NCBI GenBank assembly: GCA_028023455.1
Contig: JAQFVV010000021.1
Span: 248,001-312,000 of the forward strand
DNA: 64,000 bases
Source: Epiperipatus broadwayi
Taxonomy: Eukaryota; Onychophora; Udeonychophora; Euonychophora; Peripatidae
Reading direction: 5' to 3'
Position 1 is the stretch's first letter, and every line of letters begins with the position of its first letter. This document shows, piece by piece, positions 46,200 through 56,719 of the stretch. A program made the translations under genes and the position numbers. The notes under the pieces are model-generated. The model was not told the DNA's origin, searched no databases, and saw only the letters and a program-made list of their open reading frames with translations.

Positions 46200-46797
46200 A
46201 TCCATCCATGACTATTCCCTCTCAGATGATTGCTAATGCCAAAACACACAAACTCAACATCCCCTCGAGACTAATGGTGGATTTTGGGGGGCTTCTATTA
46301 TTTAGAAATTGCCAAAATAATAAGCCAATGATTCATCGACCAATTTGGGATTTGGCAACTTCACCATCAAGTCCTTTTTTGACTTTATTTTGAGCATATA
46401 AGTCTTCCAAGCTCGATCCATCATAAAAAATAGCCTCTCTGGATGTTACAGAGCTATATGGTTCCATTAATAGGTCTTTATCTATCCAAAAATAGCCTAT
46501 CTGGATGTAACAATGATATATAGTTCCATTAATAGGTCTTTATCTATCAATATTATTAAAAATGAACTAAATAAAGTGAACTACCCCCAATCATGGATAG
46601 ACTTTACCATTATTGCATTTCCATCTTGGTTCAATAACAATATAATATCCAACTTCCAATGACTACTTCTACAAAATGTCTGATGGTTTGGCTTATGGGT
46701 CTTCCTCTGAGTAAAGTCATCTCAGTTTATATATTAACCATTTTGAAAAGATTATCATTTCACCATACTTTGAGAATGACCCAGACATTATATATAT
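46200..46797 (+). pseudogene. PLE reverse transcriptase, N-terminal part
   Basis: Decayed PLE RT. An AKTHKLNIPSRLMVDF block near 46232 resembles the PKTHK..PLRPIVS region, and YFYKMSDGLAYGSSSE (46660-46715) is the F(Y)xQxDGxAMGSPLSP motif. A stop and then INHFEKIII follow. The copy is cut at 46797 by the gypsy element and resumes at 55556. An internal ~62-base direct duplication (46428-46550) and several stops show it was dead before the insertion. Confidence 0.8.
46428..46550 (+). repeat. Tandem duplication of ~62 bp in PLE relic
   Basis: Two adjacent copies beginning AAAAATAGCCT-TCTGGATGT and ending CCATTAATAGGTCTTTATC. The copies differ at several positions. Confidence 0.85.
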
Positions 46798-49074
46798 TGT
46801 ACCGAGACAAGGTCGGTACAGGTATATACGCACACACACGAGCAATGTAAACACTCTATATTTTTTTTTTTCTCTTCTTTCACTTTCAACTTATGATAAA
46901 AAAAAAATAAATGTAGTTTTCTTTCAATGCGTTATAAAATACACTGTAAAATAAAATGTTAATATTTCTGATTAAATAGTTAAGGCTTTCATACAATCTA
47001 CTATAATAATAATCTCTAAAAAGAAAAAAAATAATAAAATATAAAATACTACTAATATGCCATTTTAAATCTCAATAAGTGATTTCTCCTTGTATATGCC
47101 GCGGGGGTAATTAAAAGGGGTTTTGTTTTAGATTATAACTGTAGTGAAAGTTAAAAGCTTATAGAAGTGATTTTGAGACAGATTAAATGCTCGACTTTTA
47201 AACTAATGTAAGTTAAATTGTTCTCTTAAAACACGCACACATGTATGCATAAAAGGTGTGAATAAGTATGAATTTTTCTAACTGAGATTGTAATATGAGA
47301 TTGCATAAACCTAAGATTGCCTCAAGCATATGGATTGAGTGGACATTACGTAGGACACGGACCCCAACGACAACTCAAAGAATATTGAACTCTGGGTGGA
47401 GATTCGATCCTCAGATAATAACCAACCCATATAAATATGAATCTAAATCTAAAGAAAAGGTCCTTTTACACTCCTTTTTTTTTGTTTTCGCTTATGCTTA
47501 TAGTTTTTTTTCTAGATTCCTCTAGAACTTTTCTTTTTTTTTTTTGCTATCCGGTTTATCCAACATGATCACTGTGAAATTAACATTTAGAGCGTCGATC
47601 GTCATGATGGGCTAGAAAACCCTTCAGTGATTGACCGACGCTCCGCCGCCAGAACATCTCCACAGCTATGAATGATCAACAACAATACCGTCCGAACATA
47701 GTGCTCCAATCAGTCTAAGGACGTTGTTCCGTTTAATATACAAGAATCGTCCAAACATACTACGCTGAACTTATGTGAAATGAATAACCATGTATTATGG
47801 AAACATCATCCATCAGGTTCGAACCTTCACCAAATTAGAAGCAGCAGAAGACTAAGCAAAATCCTAGGTAAACATTTTTTTATATAATGCTTTCACTCAT
47901 TCTTTACGTAAACTTAAAAGGTAATCTCATAATTAATTAAATTCGACCTTCGTAAAACAAATATAAAATGATCCGTAATCTCTCATATATTAAATCTTAT
48001 TATTTTAATCTCAACTTTCGTAAATAAAAATATCAGATGCTACATAGTCCATCATATTTAAATCTTCGGACTTTTCCAGTTATGAACTTTGATCCTAATT
48101 ATTATTTTCTTTCGCAGATAAATTATAACACACACCTACCTTCAAAATGTAAAAGAGGAAATATATTTTATCACCCATGTTTATTATGCATAATATGTTC
48201 TTTTCTGTGCGAGTGCGAGAATGCGCGTATGTGCGTGCAAATAATGCTATTAATCAATGTTTCATTTTTTTTATAATCAATAAATTTTTTTTATCTAAAC
48301 TAGTCGAGCATTCCTCAAATCATTTTCTATAATTAAAATATATTTTTTTTGAAGTTATTATTAGTGTTAGCATTTATTCATGCAATTAATTATTTTACTT
48401 TTAAATTTGTCTTTCTTATATTTTTTTTTGTTTTTTTTTTTTATCTCTTTTAAATTTCATTCATAAACATCGTGCCGTAAGTCACGATGTTTACTTATTA
48501 TATAGTTAACATAGGTTTAAGAGTTGGGAGGGCCTATTATTAATAAATATAAGTAAAATGTCAATAGAGCTAGTATAAATAATTCTATTGGATCGTATGA
48601 TAAAAGGGGGATGATATTATAAGCGTCTAGTTGTTTATTCTAATGATGCCTCAACCGAACATTCGTATTAGTTATAAATAACCAATGATCCCGTCCAATG
48701 CTTGGACCGATCTGTTAATCAACCGATCTTCTTATCCATTGGTTAATATTGTGTCATTTGCCAGAATAATAGTCTTGAAGGCAATCACATCGCGACCCTG
48801 AATGACCCCTATTGGTCCATGCTGGGAGTTCGAGCTTATGGGCAGGGATTAGACTTCAAAATCGTTTTGATATGACGTAAGGTGATGCGAGAAATTAAAT
48901 TATGAATCAAATCATCGTATCTGGCGCCCTCTTGTGTTGATAATGAACAACTATTGATATAAGAAAAATAAATAAATCTTTACGCTGTATCATGTTTGTT
49001 TTGGAGCTCACAATCCCTTTTAGGAACGGTTTAATAGGGAGCCGGTGCAAGGGAAAAGCGGGGCAACCGGTATA
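46798..49074 (+). repeat. 5' LTR
   Basis: 2277 bases, unusually long. Contains a near-perfect hairpin (48465-48492), another inverted pair AGCGTCG/CGACGCT (47591-47642) and a 76-codon open frame at 47295-47525 that is also present in the other LTR. It differs from the 3' LTR by a G/A near the start, by loss of about 14 bases near 47520 and by scattered changes. Confidence 0.96.
48465..48492 (+). promoter_or_regulatory. LTR hairpin (5' copy)
   Basis: Ten-pair stem AAACATCGTG/CACGATGTTT with an eight-base loop CCGTAAGT, preceded by long T-runs. It is kept identically at 54942-54969 in the 3' LTR. It could mark RNA 3'-end formation or packaging; the sequence alone cannot decide. Confidence 0.6.
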
Positions 49075-49077
49075 AAA

Positions 49078-49098
49078 TGGCGCTTCCAAACGTGAGGC
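49078..49098 (+). promoter_or_regulatory. Primer-binding site
   Basis: TGGCGCTTCCAAACGTGAGG begins three bases after the 5' LTR. It starts with the TGG complementary to a tRNA CCA end. The primer tRNA cannot be named from memory. Confidence 0.75.
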
Positions 49099-49462
49099 TA
49101 ATATAAATAATGTTTCGGAGAGAAGCAAATCAAGACATTAGCCAAAAGCGGCCGAACCTCGTGAAAGACGCAAAACTGAAAAGAGGAAGGAATTTTTTCT
49201 TTTTTTCACGTAAACGAAAGTGTGGACGAATAGAAAGGGAAGGAAAAGGGAGAAAAGGAAAATAACAAACGGAACAAAATACAGCGATTCACAATATCGC
49301 AAATCTTTTAATAAAACACTTGGAGCCGGAACGAAATAAATAAAAAAAAAAAAAACATAGCGGGAGATGGGGGCGCGGACGTCGATTAATCACTTCTTAT
49401 CATAAAAAAAAAAAAAGAAAGAAAAAAAAAAGGGAAAAATTTTTTCCTTTATTAAATCATAA
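49099..49462 (+). other. Untranslated leader of the gypsy element
   Basis: Purine-rich leader between primer-binding site and Gag-Pol start, with A-runs at about 49343-49355 and 49407-49432. No ORF is visible; a packaging signal would be expected here. Confidence 0.6.
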
Positions 49463-52400
49463 ATGGACAGCAATAACGATAATATGTGGGAAAGTGAAAT
49501 AGGAAAAATAGTACAAACATTTAAGGGAAAGAGAAATGAGGACCCAAATGAACACATAGAGAGCCTAGAGAGATTATTCGCTTACAAAACACTTAGTGAA
49601 GAAGGTAAAATAGCCATAGCAGTCAGCCACATACGAGAAGGGGCTCTAGATTGGTGGAAATCGATACAACAAAAACCAAAGACATTTAGGCAGTATGAAG
49701 AAATGATAAAGGAGAGCTATTGGGGGAAAGCAAGACAAATGAGAGCCTTACGTGAAATAGAAAATGAGGAATGGAAAACAGGAGAAACGATGGAAGGATT
49801 TTTTCGTAGGAGAATGGCACAGCTAAGACAAATAAACTTAGGCGCACCATCTGAGGAATGGTTGGTCAGAATAGCACAAAGGGGATTACCCGCATGGGCA
49901 AAACGATTCTTGACAGGGATAGATAACATGGACAAGGTAATAAGGAGGTTAGAAGAGATAAAGGATGAAAATGAGGAAGAGGGAGAAAGTCAAATAGCCA
50001 ATATAGGAAAGATCATAAAGGAAGAGGGAGGAAGTAGAAGTGGACCTCGATGCCCTAAAATAGAGGTTAAAATAGGGGAAACGAAAACTCACACACTACT
50101 CGACTCAGGGAGTCAAGTATCAGTTCTGTCACAAGAAACATTCAGCAAACTTACCCAAGAAGAACCAAACCTCAAAACACTACCGCTTAAGATAATGCGC
50201 ATAACCTTGGCAAATGGGAAAAGGGCCCAAGCGGAAGCAGTACAGGCATGGGTAGACATAAAAATAGCAGGAAACCAGCATAACCAAATCATGCTGGTAA
50301 TGCAGGGATTAATACACGATGTTATATTAGGATCCGATTTTATGGGAAAATACAAATGCAGCATCGACTACGAAACAGAACAAGCCCGGATCTCAGGAAA
50401 GATGGTACCTTTTATAGAACAAGATCAAACAAAAAACATGGAACAGGCCGTACATAGTATGGAGTTAGAAAAGAAAATGGTAACGAAGGAGATCGGAACA
50501 AAGCAAGAGAAAGAAGAGATGGAATTGGGAAATGTCCTTGAGGAATACAAGGACGTATTCTCCGACATACCTGGAGTCATCAGTGGTTACGAACACAGGA
50601 TAAAGCTCATTCAGGATCAACCGTATCAATCTAGATCATACCCGATCCCCTTTCAATACCGGCCAGAGATAGGCAAACAGATAAATAACATGCTAGAATG
50701 GGGAATAATCTCAAAATGCTCCTCACCATATAACAACCCAATTGTCGTAGCAAAGAAAAAGGATGGTTCGGTACGATTGTGTCTGGACGCGAGGCTCCTC
50801 AACAAAATCACGATCGCGGACACAAATGCTCCGCCCCCCATGAGCGAATTAATAAATCGGTTCAATGGGAAAGGTGTTTTTTCTACCCTAGACATGACCA
50901 GCAGCTACTGGCAGATTAGCCTACACCCAGATGACCGCCTGTACACGGCATTCCGATATAATGGCATCGCCTATCAGTTCAACCGGATACCATTTGGTCT
51001 GAAAAATAGCGGAGCAGGCTTGATACAATGCCTTGATAGAGTGCTGTCAGAGGAGGTGAAGGGGTTTAGCACTACGTATGTTGATGACATCATCATTGCG
51101 TCTGAGGATAATAAAGAGCATATTAAATGCCTTCGAAAATTATTTCAAGAATGTCGAGAGAAAGGAATCAAAATAAACCTGGGAAAAAGCAGGCTCATGA
51201 CACCCGAGGTGAAGTTTTTAGGGCATATTATCAGTAAAGAGGGGGTATCACCTAATCCTGAAAAAATACAAGCCATACAGGAATTTCCAGAGCCCAAAAA
51301 GAAGCGTGACGTCAAGGCTTTCCTCGGACTGTGTAATTTCTTTAAACAGTACTATCCAAATTTTTCAGAAGGGATAGAACCACTGCTCAGACTTCTGAGG
51401 AAAGAAACACCATGGGCATGGAAAGAAGAACAGGAGGCTAGCTTCCGCCGAATAAAGGAAGGGTTCTTAAGACACGTAGTGTTGGCACACCCAGATTTTG
51501 GACGTACATTTTATGTACAAACGGACAGCAGTGGGATAGGAATGGGGGCAATGATGTTTCAAAAGGATAGCAAGGGGCAGAGCAAAGCAATCGCCTTCAT
51601 AAGTAGACTTTTTACGAAGGCCGAGCAGAACTACACGGTCACAGAGAGAGAGGCCTTGGCCATCGTATGGGCTTTCAAGAAACTGAGGCAATACCTGATA
51701 GGATCAAGAGTGGTGGTCGTGACCGACCACCGAAGCTTAGAGTTTCTGAACAGGAGTTTTCTGACAAATAGCCGCCTAATAAGGTGGAGCCTCGCCCTTC
51801 AGGAATTTGATTATACGGTAGAATACTGTAAGGGGAGGGACAATATAATAGCAGATACCCTTAGCCGATATCCCATAGGACGAGGCCTTGAGGAAAACGA
51901 GGGGCCATACATAGCGACGACACGAGCCCAAAGCAGGGAGCATTATAGCCTTCAGAAAATTAAGGAAGCACAACAGGAAGATAGAGAGTGTAGACAGGTC
52001 ATGGATTTTGGCAGGCACCACGCGATACCAAATAGTCGAGGAAACACATTATGGGCCCATCGAAAGAAATGCGTTGTCAGAAATGGACTTCTTCAACGAC
52101 AAACAAGAAATGGGCAGAATTATCGGGTGATAATACCGAGAGCAATACGACAGAATATTATAGCCCAGGTACATGATGAAAGAGGACACTTCGGGGGCAA
52201 CAAGACCACCGGATGGATTGAACAATGGTTCTACTGGCCAAATCTACACCGGGATGTGACACAAGAAATAAAGAAATGTATGACATGCGCCAAAACAAAG
52301 CCAATGAATAGGTCGAATGAGGGAGTATCGACACCCATCCTTGTGTATGAGCCAAATGACACACTAGCTATTGATTTCTACGGGCCACTGCCGATGTCAA

Positions 52401-53020
52401 ATGGGAGGAGGTATCTGCTGGTGGCATATGACTTATACTCTAAATTGGTATCAGCTTTTCCGATCAGTCAAGCAAATGCAAAGCAGGCGATTCGAGTTCT
52501 GGAAAATCGGCAATTTAGGGAAGTGGGAAAACCAAAAAGAATCTTGTCAGACAATGGAACTCCATTCGTATCCAAAGAATGGGCACAGTGGACAAAAAAA
52601 AATAATATTAAGCATGCCCTCACGTCTATTCGAAATCCTCAAGCCAATCCATGCGAGCGAGTGATGCGGGAACTGGGTCGACTTTTCAGAATATATGTGC
52701 ATGGAAACCATAAGGCGTGGGTAAAGGAAACGCCCCGGGTTGTGAGCATGATAAACGAAACCCGGAATGAGTCAACTGGTTTTGAACCCGACCGCCTTCA
52801 CTTTGGGAGAAGGAGGCCATACCCATATGCCCAGGGACCCTGGCCTCAAAGGGAGAAAATAAATCGGACAAGGGATGCCCGAGAAGCTAAACGACAACTG
52901 CAGAAAATGAGCCAAGTTCGAAAAAAAAAGACAGGGAATCGTGGTAGGAATATTCAAGGAAGGAGACAGAGTCATGGTACGGACAAACCCGGTCAGTCGG
53001 CCAGAACAGGCCATTTATAA
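49463..53020 (+). CDS. Gag-Pol polyprotein of Ty3/gypsy element
   Basis: 1185 codons from ATG 49463, one uninterrupted frame. Residues 1-180: Gag-like helical region (ALDWWKSI, GETMEGFFRRRMAQLRQ), without a CCHC zinc knuckle. About 205-300: aspartic protease with LLDSGSQ (Asp214) and ILGSDFM. About 380-560: reverse transcriptase with LDMTSSYWQI (Asp477) and YVDD (539-542). About 660-800: RNase H with TDSS (Asp688), TERE (Glu728), TDH (Asp755) and IADTLS (Asp798). About 900-1110: integrase with the HHCC zinc finger (His904, His909, Cys939, Cys942) and the D-x58-D-x34-E triad (Asp971, Asp1030, Glu1065). All catalytic residues are present. The last ~30 residues, after a run of nine A (52921-52929), are out of frame: the integrase C-terminal module continues in the +1 frame. 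Gag and Pol fused without frameshift and no zinc knuckle are unusual but known among gypsy elements. Confidence 0.96.
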   Translation: MDSNNDNMWESEIGKIVQTFKGKRNEDPNEHIESLERLFAYKTLSEEGKIAIAVSHIREGALDWWKSIQQKPKTFRQYEEMIKESYWGKARQMRALREIENEEWKTGETMEGFFRRRMAQLRQINLGAPSEEWLVRIAQRGLPAWAKRFLTGIDNMDKVIRRLEEIKDENEEEGESQIANIGKIIKEEGGSRSGPRCPKIEVKIGETKTHTLLDSGSQVSVLSQETFSKLTQEEPNLKTLPLKIMRITLANGKRAQAEAVQAWVDIKIAGNQHNQIMLVMQGLIHDVILGSDFMGKYKCSIDYETEQARISGKMVPFIEQDQTKNMEQAVHSMELEKKMVTKEIGTKQEKEEMELGNVLEEYKDVFSDIPGVISGYEHRIKLIQDQPYQSRSYPIPFQYRPEIGKQINNMLEWGIISKCSSPYNNPIVVAKKKDGSVRLCLDARLLNKITIADTNAPPPMSELINRFNGKGVFSTLDMTSSYWQISLHPDDRLYTAFRYNGIAYQFNRIPFGLKNSGAGLIQCLDRVLSEEVKGFSTTYVDDIIIASEDNKEHIKCLRKLFQECREKGIKINLGKSRLMTPEVKFLGHIISKEGVSPNPEKIQAIQEFPEPKKKRDVKAFLGLCNFFKQYYPNFSEGIEPLLRLLRKETPWAWKEEQEASFRRIKEGFLRHVVLAHPDFGRTFYVQTDSSGIGMGAMMFQKDSKGQSKAIAFISRLFTKAEQNYTVTEREALAIVWAFKKLRQYLIGSRVVVVTDHRSLEFLNRSFLTNSRLIRWSLALQEFDYTVEYCKGRDNIIADTLSRYPIGRGLEENEGPYIATTRAQSREHYSLQKIKEAQQEDRECRQVMDFGRHHAIPNSRGNTLWAHRKKCVVRNGLLQRQTRNGQNYRVIIPRAIRQNIIAQVHDERGHFGGNKTTGWIEQWFYWPNLHRDVTQEIKKCMTCAKTKPMNRSNEGVSTPILVYEPNDTLAIDFYGPLPMSNGRRYLLVAYDLYSKLVSAFPISQANAKQAIRVLENRQFREVGKPKRILSDNGTPFVSKEWAQWTKKNNIKHALTSIRNPQANPCERVMRELGRLFRIYVHGNHKAWVKETPRVVSMINETRNESTGFEPDRLHFGRRRPYPYAQGPWPQREKINRTRDAREAKRQLQKMSQVRKKKTGNRGRNIQGRRQSHGTDKPGQSARTGHL

Positions 53021-53195
53021 AAAATTTCAACCCTTATATGAGGGACCTTATGTCATAGGACGCGCATACGGGAACAATGCCTTCATATTGTATGAAGGGA
53101 CCCGGAGGATTGGGACATATAATGCCCGGGCCTTGAAATTAGTAAATGAAGTTCGAACCCCTCACCATGCGGAGGGAAAGCGGGGTCAAAAATAA
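52929..53195 (+). CDS. Integrase C-terminal GPY/F module, +1 frame
   Basis: In the +1 frame relative to Gag-Pol the sequence reads FKEGDRVMVRTNPVS, YKKFQPLYEGPYVIGRA and ALKLVNEV, the chromatin-facing GPY/F module that normally ends gypsy integrases, to TAA at 53193. No stop separates this frame from the A-run upstream, so one extra base in the homopolymer explains the break. It may be a real inactivating indel, a programmed slip or an assembly error. Confidence 0.85.
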   Translation, partial: RQGIVVGIFKEGDRVMVRTNPVSRPEQAIYKKFQPLYEGPYVIGRAYGNNAFILYEGTRRIGTYNARALKLVNEVRTPHHAEGKRGQK

Positions 53196-53261
53196 GGAAT
53201 TTTATGGTGAAAATTAAAATGCCAAGCCTCTCATTTTAATTTTAGACGGATCGCGGGGATA
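53196..53261 (+). promoter_or_regulatory. 3' untranslated tail and polypurine-like tract
   Basis: Short spacer before the 3' LTR. It ends GACGGATCGCGGGGATA, a G-rich purine-biased tract where plus-strand priming would be expected. The tract is short and interrupted by pyrimidines. Confidence 0.45.
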
Positions 53262-55551
53262 TGTACCGAGACAAAGTCGGTACAGGTATATACGCACACA
53301 CACGAGCAATGTAAACACTCTATATTTTTTTTTTTCTCTTCTTTCACTTTCAACTTATGATAAAAAAAAAATAAATGTAGTTTTCTTTCAATGCGTTATA
53401 AAATACACTGTAAAATAAAATGTTAATATTTCTGATTAAATAGTTAAGGCTTTCATACAATCTACTATAATAATAATCTCTAAAAATAAAAAAAATAAAA
53501 ATATATAAAATACTACTAATATGCCATTTTAAATCTCAATAAGTGATTTCTCCTTGTATATGCCGCGGGGGTAATTAAAAGGGGTTTTGTTTTAGATTAT
53601 AACTGTAGTGAAAGTTAAAAGCTTATAGAAGTGATTTTGAGACAGATTAAATGCTCGACTTTTAAACTAATGTAAGTTAAATTGTTCTCTTAAAACACGC
53701 ACACATGTATGCATAAAAGGTGTGAATAAGTATGAATTTTTTCTAACTGAGATTGTAATATGAGATTGCATAAACCTAAGATTGCCTCAAGCATATGGAT
53801 TGAGTGGACATTACGTAGGACACGGACCCCAACGACAACTCAAAGAATATTGAACTCTGGGTGGAGATTCGATCCTCAGATAATAACCAACCCATATAAA
53901 TATGAATCTAAATCTAAAGAAAAGGTCTTTTTACACTCCCTTTTTTTTTGTTTTCGCTTATGCTTATAGTTTTTTTTTAGATTCCTCCGGAAGCTACAAC
54001 TAGAACTTTTCTTTTTTTTTTTGCTGCTATCCGGCTTATCCAACATGATCACTGTGAAATTAACATTTAGAGCGTCGATCGTCATGATGGGCTAGAAAAC
54101 CCTTCAGTGATTGACCGACGCTCCGCCGCCAGAACATCTCCACAGCTATGAATGATCAACAACAATACCGTCCGAACATAGTGCTCCAATCAGTCTAAGG
54201 ACGTTGTTCCGTTTAATATACAAGAATCGTCCAAACATACTACGCTGAACTTATGTGAAATGAATAACCATGTATTATGGAAACATCATCCATCAGGTTC
54301 GAACCTTCACCAAATTAGAAGCAGCAGAAGACTAAGCAAAATCCTAGGTAAACATTTTTTTTATAATGCTTTCATTCATTCTTTACGTAAACTTAAAAGG
54401 CAATCTCATAATTAATTAAATTCGACCTTCGTAAAACAAATATAAAATGATCCGTAATCTCTCATATATTAAATCTTATTATTTTAATCTCAACTTTCGT
54501 AAATAAAAATATCAGATGCTACATAGTCCATCATATTTAAATCTTCGGACTTTTCCAGTTATGAACTTTGATCCTAATTATTATTTTCTTTCGCAGATAA
54601 ATTATAACACACACCTACCTTCAAAATGTAAAGGAGGAAATATATTTTATCACCCATGTTTATTATGCATAATATGTTCTTTTCTGTGCGAGTGCGAGAA
54701 TGCGCGTATGTGCGTGCAAATAAAGCTATTAATCAATGTTTCATTTTTTTATAATCAATAAATTTTTTTTTATCTAAACTAGTCGAGCATTCCTCAAATC
54801 ATTTTCTATAATAAAAATATATTTTTTTTTTGAAGTTATTATTAGTGTTAGCATTTATTCATGCAATTAATTATTTTACTTTTAAATTTGTCTTTCTTAT
54901 ATTTTTTTTTGTTTTTTTTATCTCTTTTAAATTTCATTCATAAACATCGTGCCGTAAGTCACGATGTTTACTTATTATATAGTTAACATAGGTTTAAGAG
55001 TTGGGAGGGCCTATTATTAATAAATATAAGTAAAATGTCAATAGAGCTAGTATAAATAATTCTATTGGATCGTATGATAAAAGGGGGATGATATTATAAG
55101 CGTCTAGTTGTTTATTCTAATGATGCCTCAACCGAACATTCGTATTAGTTATAAATAACCAATGATCCCGTCCAATGCTTGGACCGATCTGTTAATCAAC
55201 CGATCTTCTTATCCATTGGTTAATATTGTGTCATTTGCCAGAATAATAGTCTTGAAGGCAATCACATCGCGACCCTGAATGACCCCTATTGGTCCATGCT
55301 GGGAGTTCGAGCTTATGGGCAGGGATTAGACTTCAAAATCGTTTTGATATGACGTAGGGTGATGCGAGAAATTAAATTATGAATCAAATCATCGTATCTG
55401 GCGCCCTCTTGTGTTGATAATGAACAACTATTGATATAAAAAAAATAAATAAATCTTTACGCTGTATCATGTTTGTTTTGGAGCTCACAATCCCTTTTAG
55501 GAACGGTTTAATAGGGAGCCGGTGCAAGGGAAAAGCGGGGCAACCGGTATA
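53262..55551 (+). repeat. 3' LTR
   Basis: 2290 bases, nearly identical to the 5' LTR and carrying the same hairpin (54942-54969), AGCGTCG/CGACGCT pair and 69-codon version of the LTR frame (53760-53969). A splice-like pair also occurs in both LTRs: a donor-like CCTAG then GTAAAC near 47868/54348 and an acceptor-like TTTCTTTCGCAG near 48119/54598. Confidence 0.96.
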
Positions 55552-55555
55552 ATAT

Positions 55556-55760
55556 GTTATGTGGGTGAGATCTTCATCATAGAATCAGAATCAGTTATCC
55601 AAAAAATCAAAGTGAACCTTCAAACCCAATTTGCTCTACATCTCACTATAGAATGGGAAGACTCCTCACAATGTCTCAAATACTTCGATTTAATCAATAC
55701 ACAGGAAGTCTTTCCATCTAGACTATGCTACCCACATTAAACCACTTGAATTACACAGTC
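55556..55760 (+). pseudogene. PLE reverse transcriptase, continuation after gypsy insertion
   Basis: Starts with CYVGEIFIIESESVIQKI, the equivalent of RYVDDIFII..; the catalytic VDD is VGE, so the RT was catalytically dead. It continues with QTQFALHLTIEWE and a final KYFDL block (LPFLD in active elements), then a stop. Joined to 46797 the frame is off by one, within an AT run. Confidence 0.8.
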
Positions 55761-56077
55761 TCACGTATCCAAAATTCCCACATCTCAGGCCCAAAAGCTT
55801 TTCATCATTTTTATTCTGCAACCAATCTTTATGCAAATATGAATCTTCCCATAAAACGAACATAGAAGTATATATACCAAAGACTTTACATCTCTTAGAT
55901 TCAAATCCACCCTCCTAAAAAATAAAATAAAGCACTTTCGCAGAAAGCCTAACTCTAGCCCTCCTTCAGATGACAGACCATGGTTCCTTCTCTCATATAT
56001 TCCCATCTAACCAAAACTTTCAACAAAGTATTTTCACCTACTTACCACTTCACAATTGGCACTCCCCCCTTTCCTTA
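55761..56077. other. Decayed PLE interior, no frame
   Basis: Between the RT end and the right arm. Expected to hold the linker and GIY-YIG domain, but no GIY-YIG motif is readable. Confidence 0.4.
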
Positions 56078-56645
56078 TGACTGCTAAATAACTCGAAGGA
56101 TAAACTAGAACCTGAGCTCACTCCTTGCATTGTTTATGGAATTAAATGATCATATGGGGTATACTTCTATTTATTTTGGGGAATCCCGAGCATATTCATC
56201 TGCATGATTGGCACAGCATCAACACACATACAAGAAGGCAGCCACTAAGCCAGATTGCATTTGTTCATACAGTTTTCGGTAGCAATTCAGGATATTGAGA
56301 GAGATCACTCAAGGCGAAAAATTAAGGACACATACTACACAGCCAATTCCACCCATGCTATTAATTGCAGAGATTTATCCTCCCCCCTTCACCAAGAAAT
56401 GCACTCTCTGATATTTTTCAACACTTGCTAATTTTACGTAAATTTGAATATTCACAACAATATATATATATACTTACACACACATTCATTCTATCATTTT
56501 ACAACTTACCCCAGCTATGATATGAGAGCATTGTAACTCTCGAACGTGCTCAGCATCATTTATATATTTCGAGTCTAAAGAATAACCTTGTCTTCATCTA
56601 CATATAAACACACATCTTAACCATTACTATCCTCGAAGCGAAGTA
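56078..56645 (+). repeat. Inverted flanking arm (right), family D
   Basis: Partner of 45596-46172, in opposite orientation. See that entry for the shared blocks. About a quarter of positions differ by eye. Confidence 0.88.
56514..56554 (+). ncRNA. Hammerhead-like motif (family D, right arm)
   Basis: Stem I GCT/AGC, first box ATGATAT (degraded), stem II GAGAG-loop-CTCTC, second box GAAC, then GTGCTC. Stem II is longer by one pair than in the left arm (GAGT/ACTC), with compensating changes. Confidence 0.42.
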
Positions 56646-56719
56646 TAAACCTCATATCATTAAAAATAACTAAGTACGAATAAGATATAAAACAAATGGT
56701 ATCTTAGAAACAAGAAAGC

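Larger units (their letters stand above)
46798..55551 (+). mobile_element. Ty3/gypsy LTR retrotransposon, nearly complete, recent
   Basis: 8754 bases with LTRs of 2277 and 2290 bases, ends TGTACCG..CGGTATA (imperfect inverted repeats), flanked by ATAT at 46794-46797 and 55552-55555. The target is the PLE reverse-transcriptase relic, cut just before its YVDD-equivalent. Domain order protease-RT-RNase H-integrase is that of the gypsy group. No envelope-like ORF follows pol. The element is visibly GC-richer than its surroundings. The LTRs differ by some 15-20 substitutions plus small indels by eye. Regulation: long LTRs with their own promoter; TATA-like tracts lie near the LTR end (for example GATATAAGAAAAATAAATA near 48956). 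Confidence 0.97.

Noticed and set aside
47295-47525. 76-codon ORF in 5' LTR as a gene
   Set aside because: It repeats in the 3' LTR only because LTRs are copied from each other; no domain or start context supports a protein.
49717-53014. Minus-strand ORFs of 60-83 codons inside the gypsy Pol region
   Set aside because: They are antisense shadows of the Gag-Pol frame with no recognisable content.
45596-56645. Inverted arms as termini of a Polinton/Maverick
   Set aside because: The interior encodes PLE reverse transcriptase, with no DNA polymerase B, integrase or capsid genes once the gypsy element is removed.
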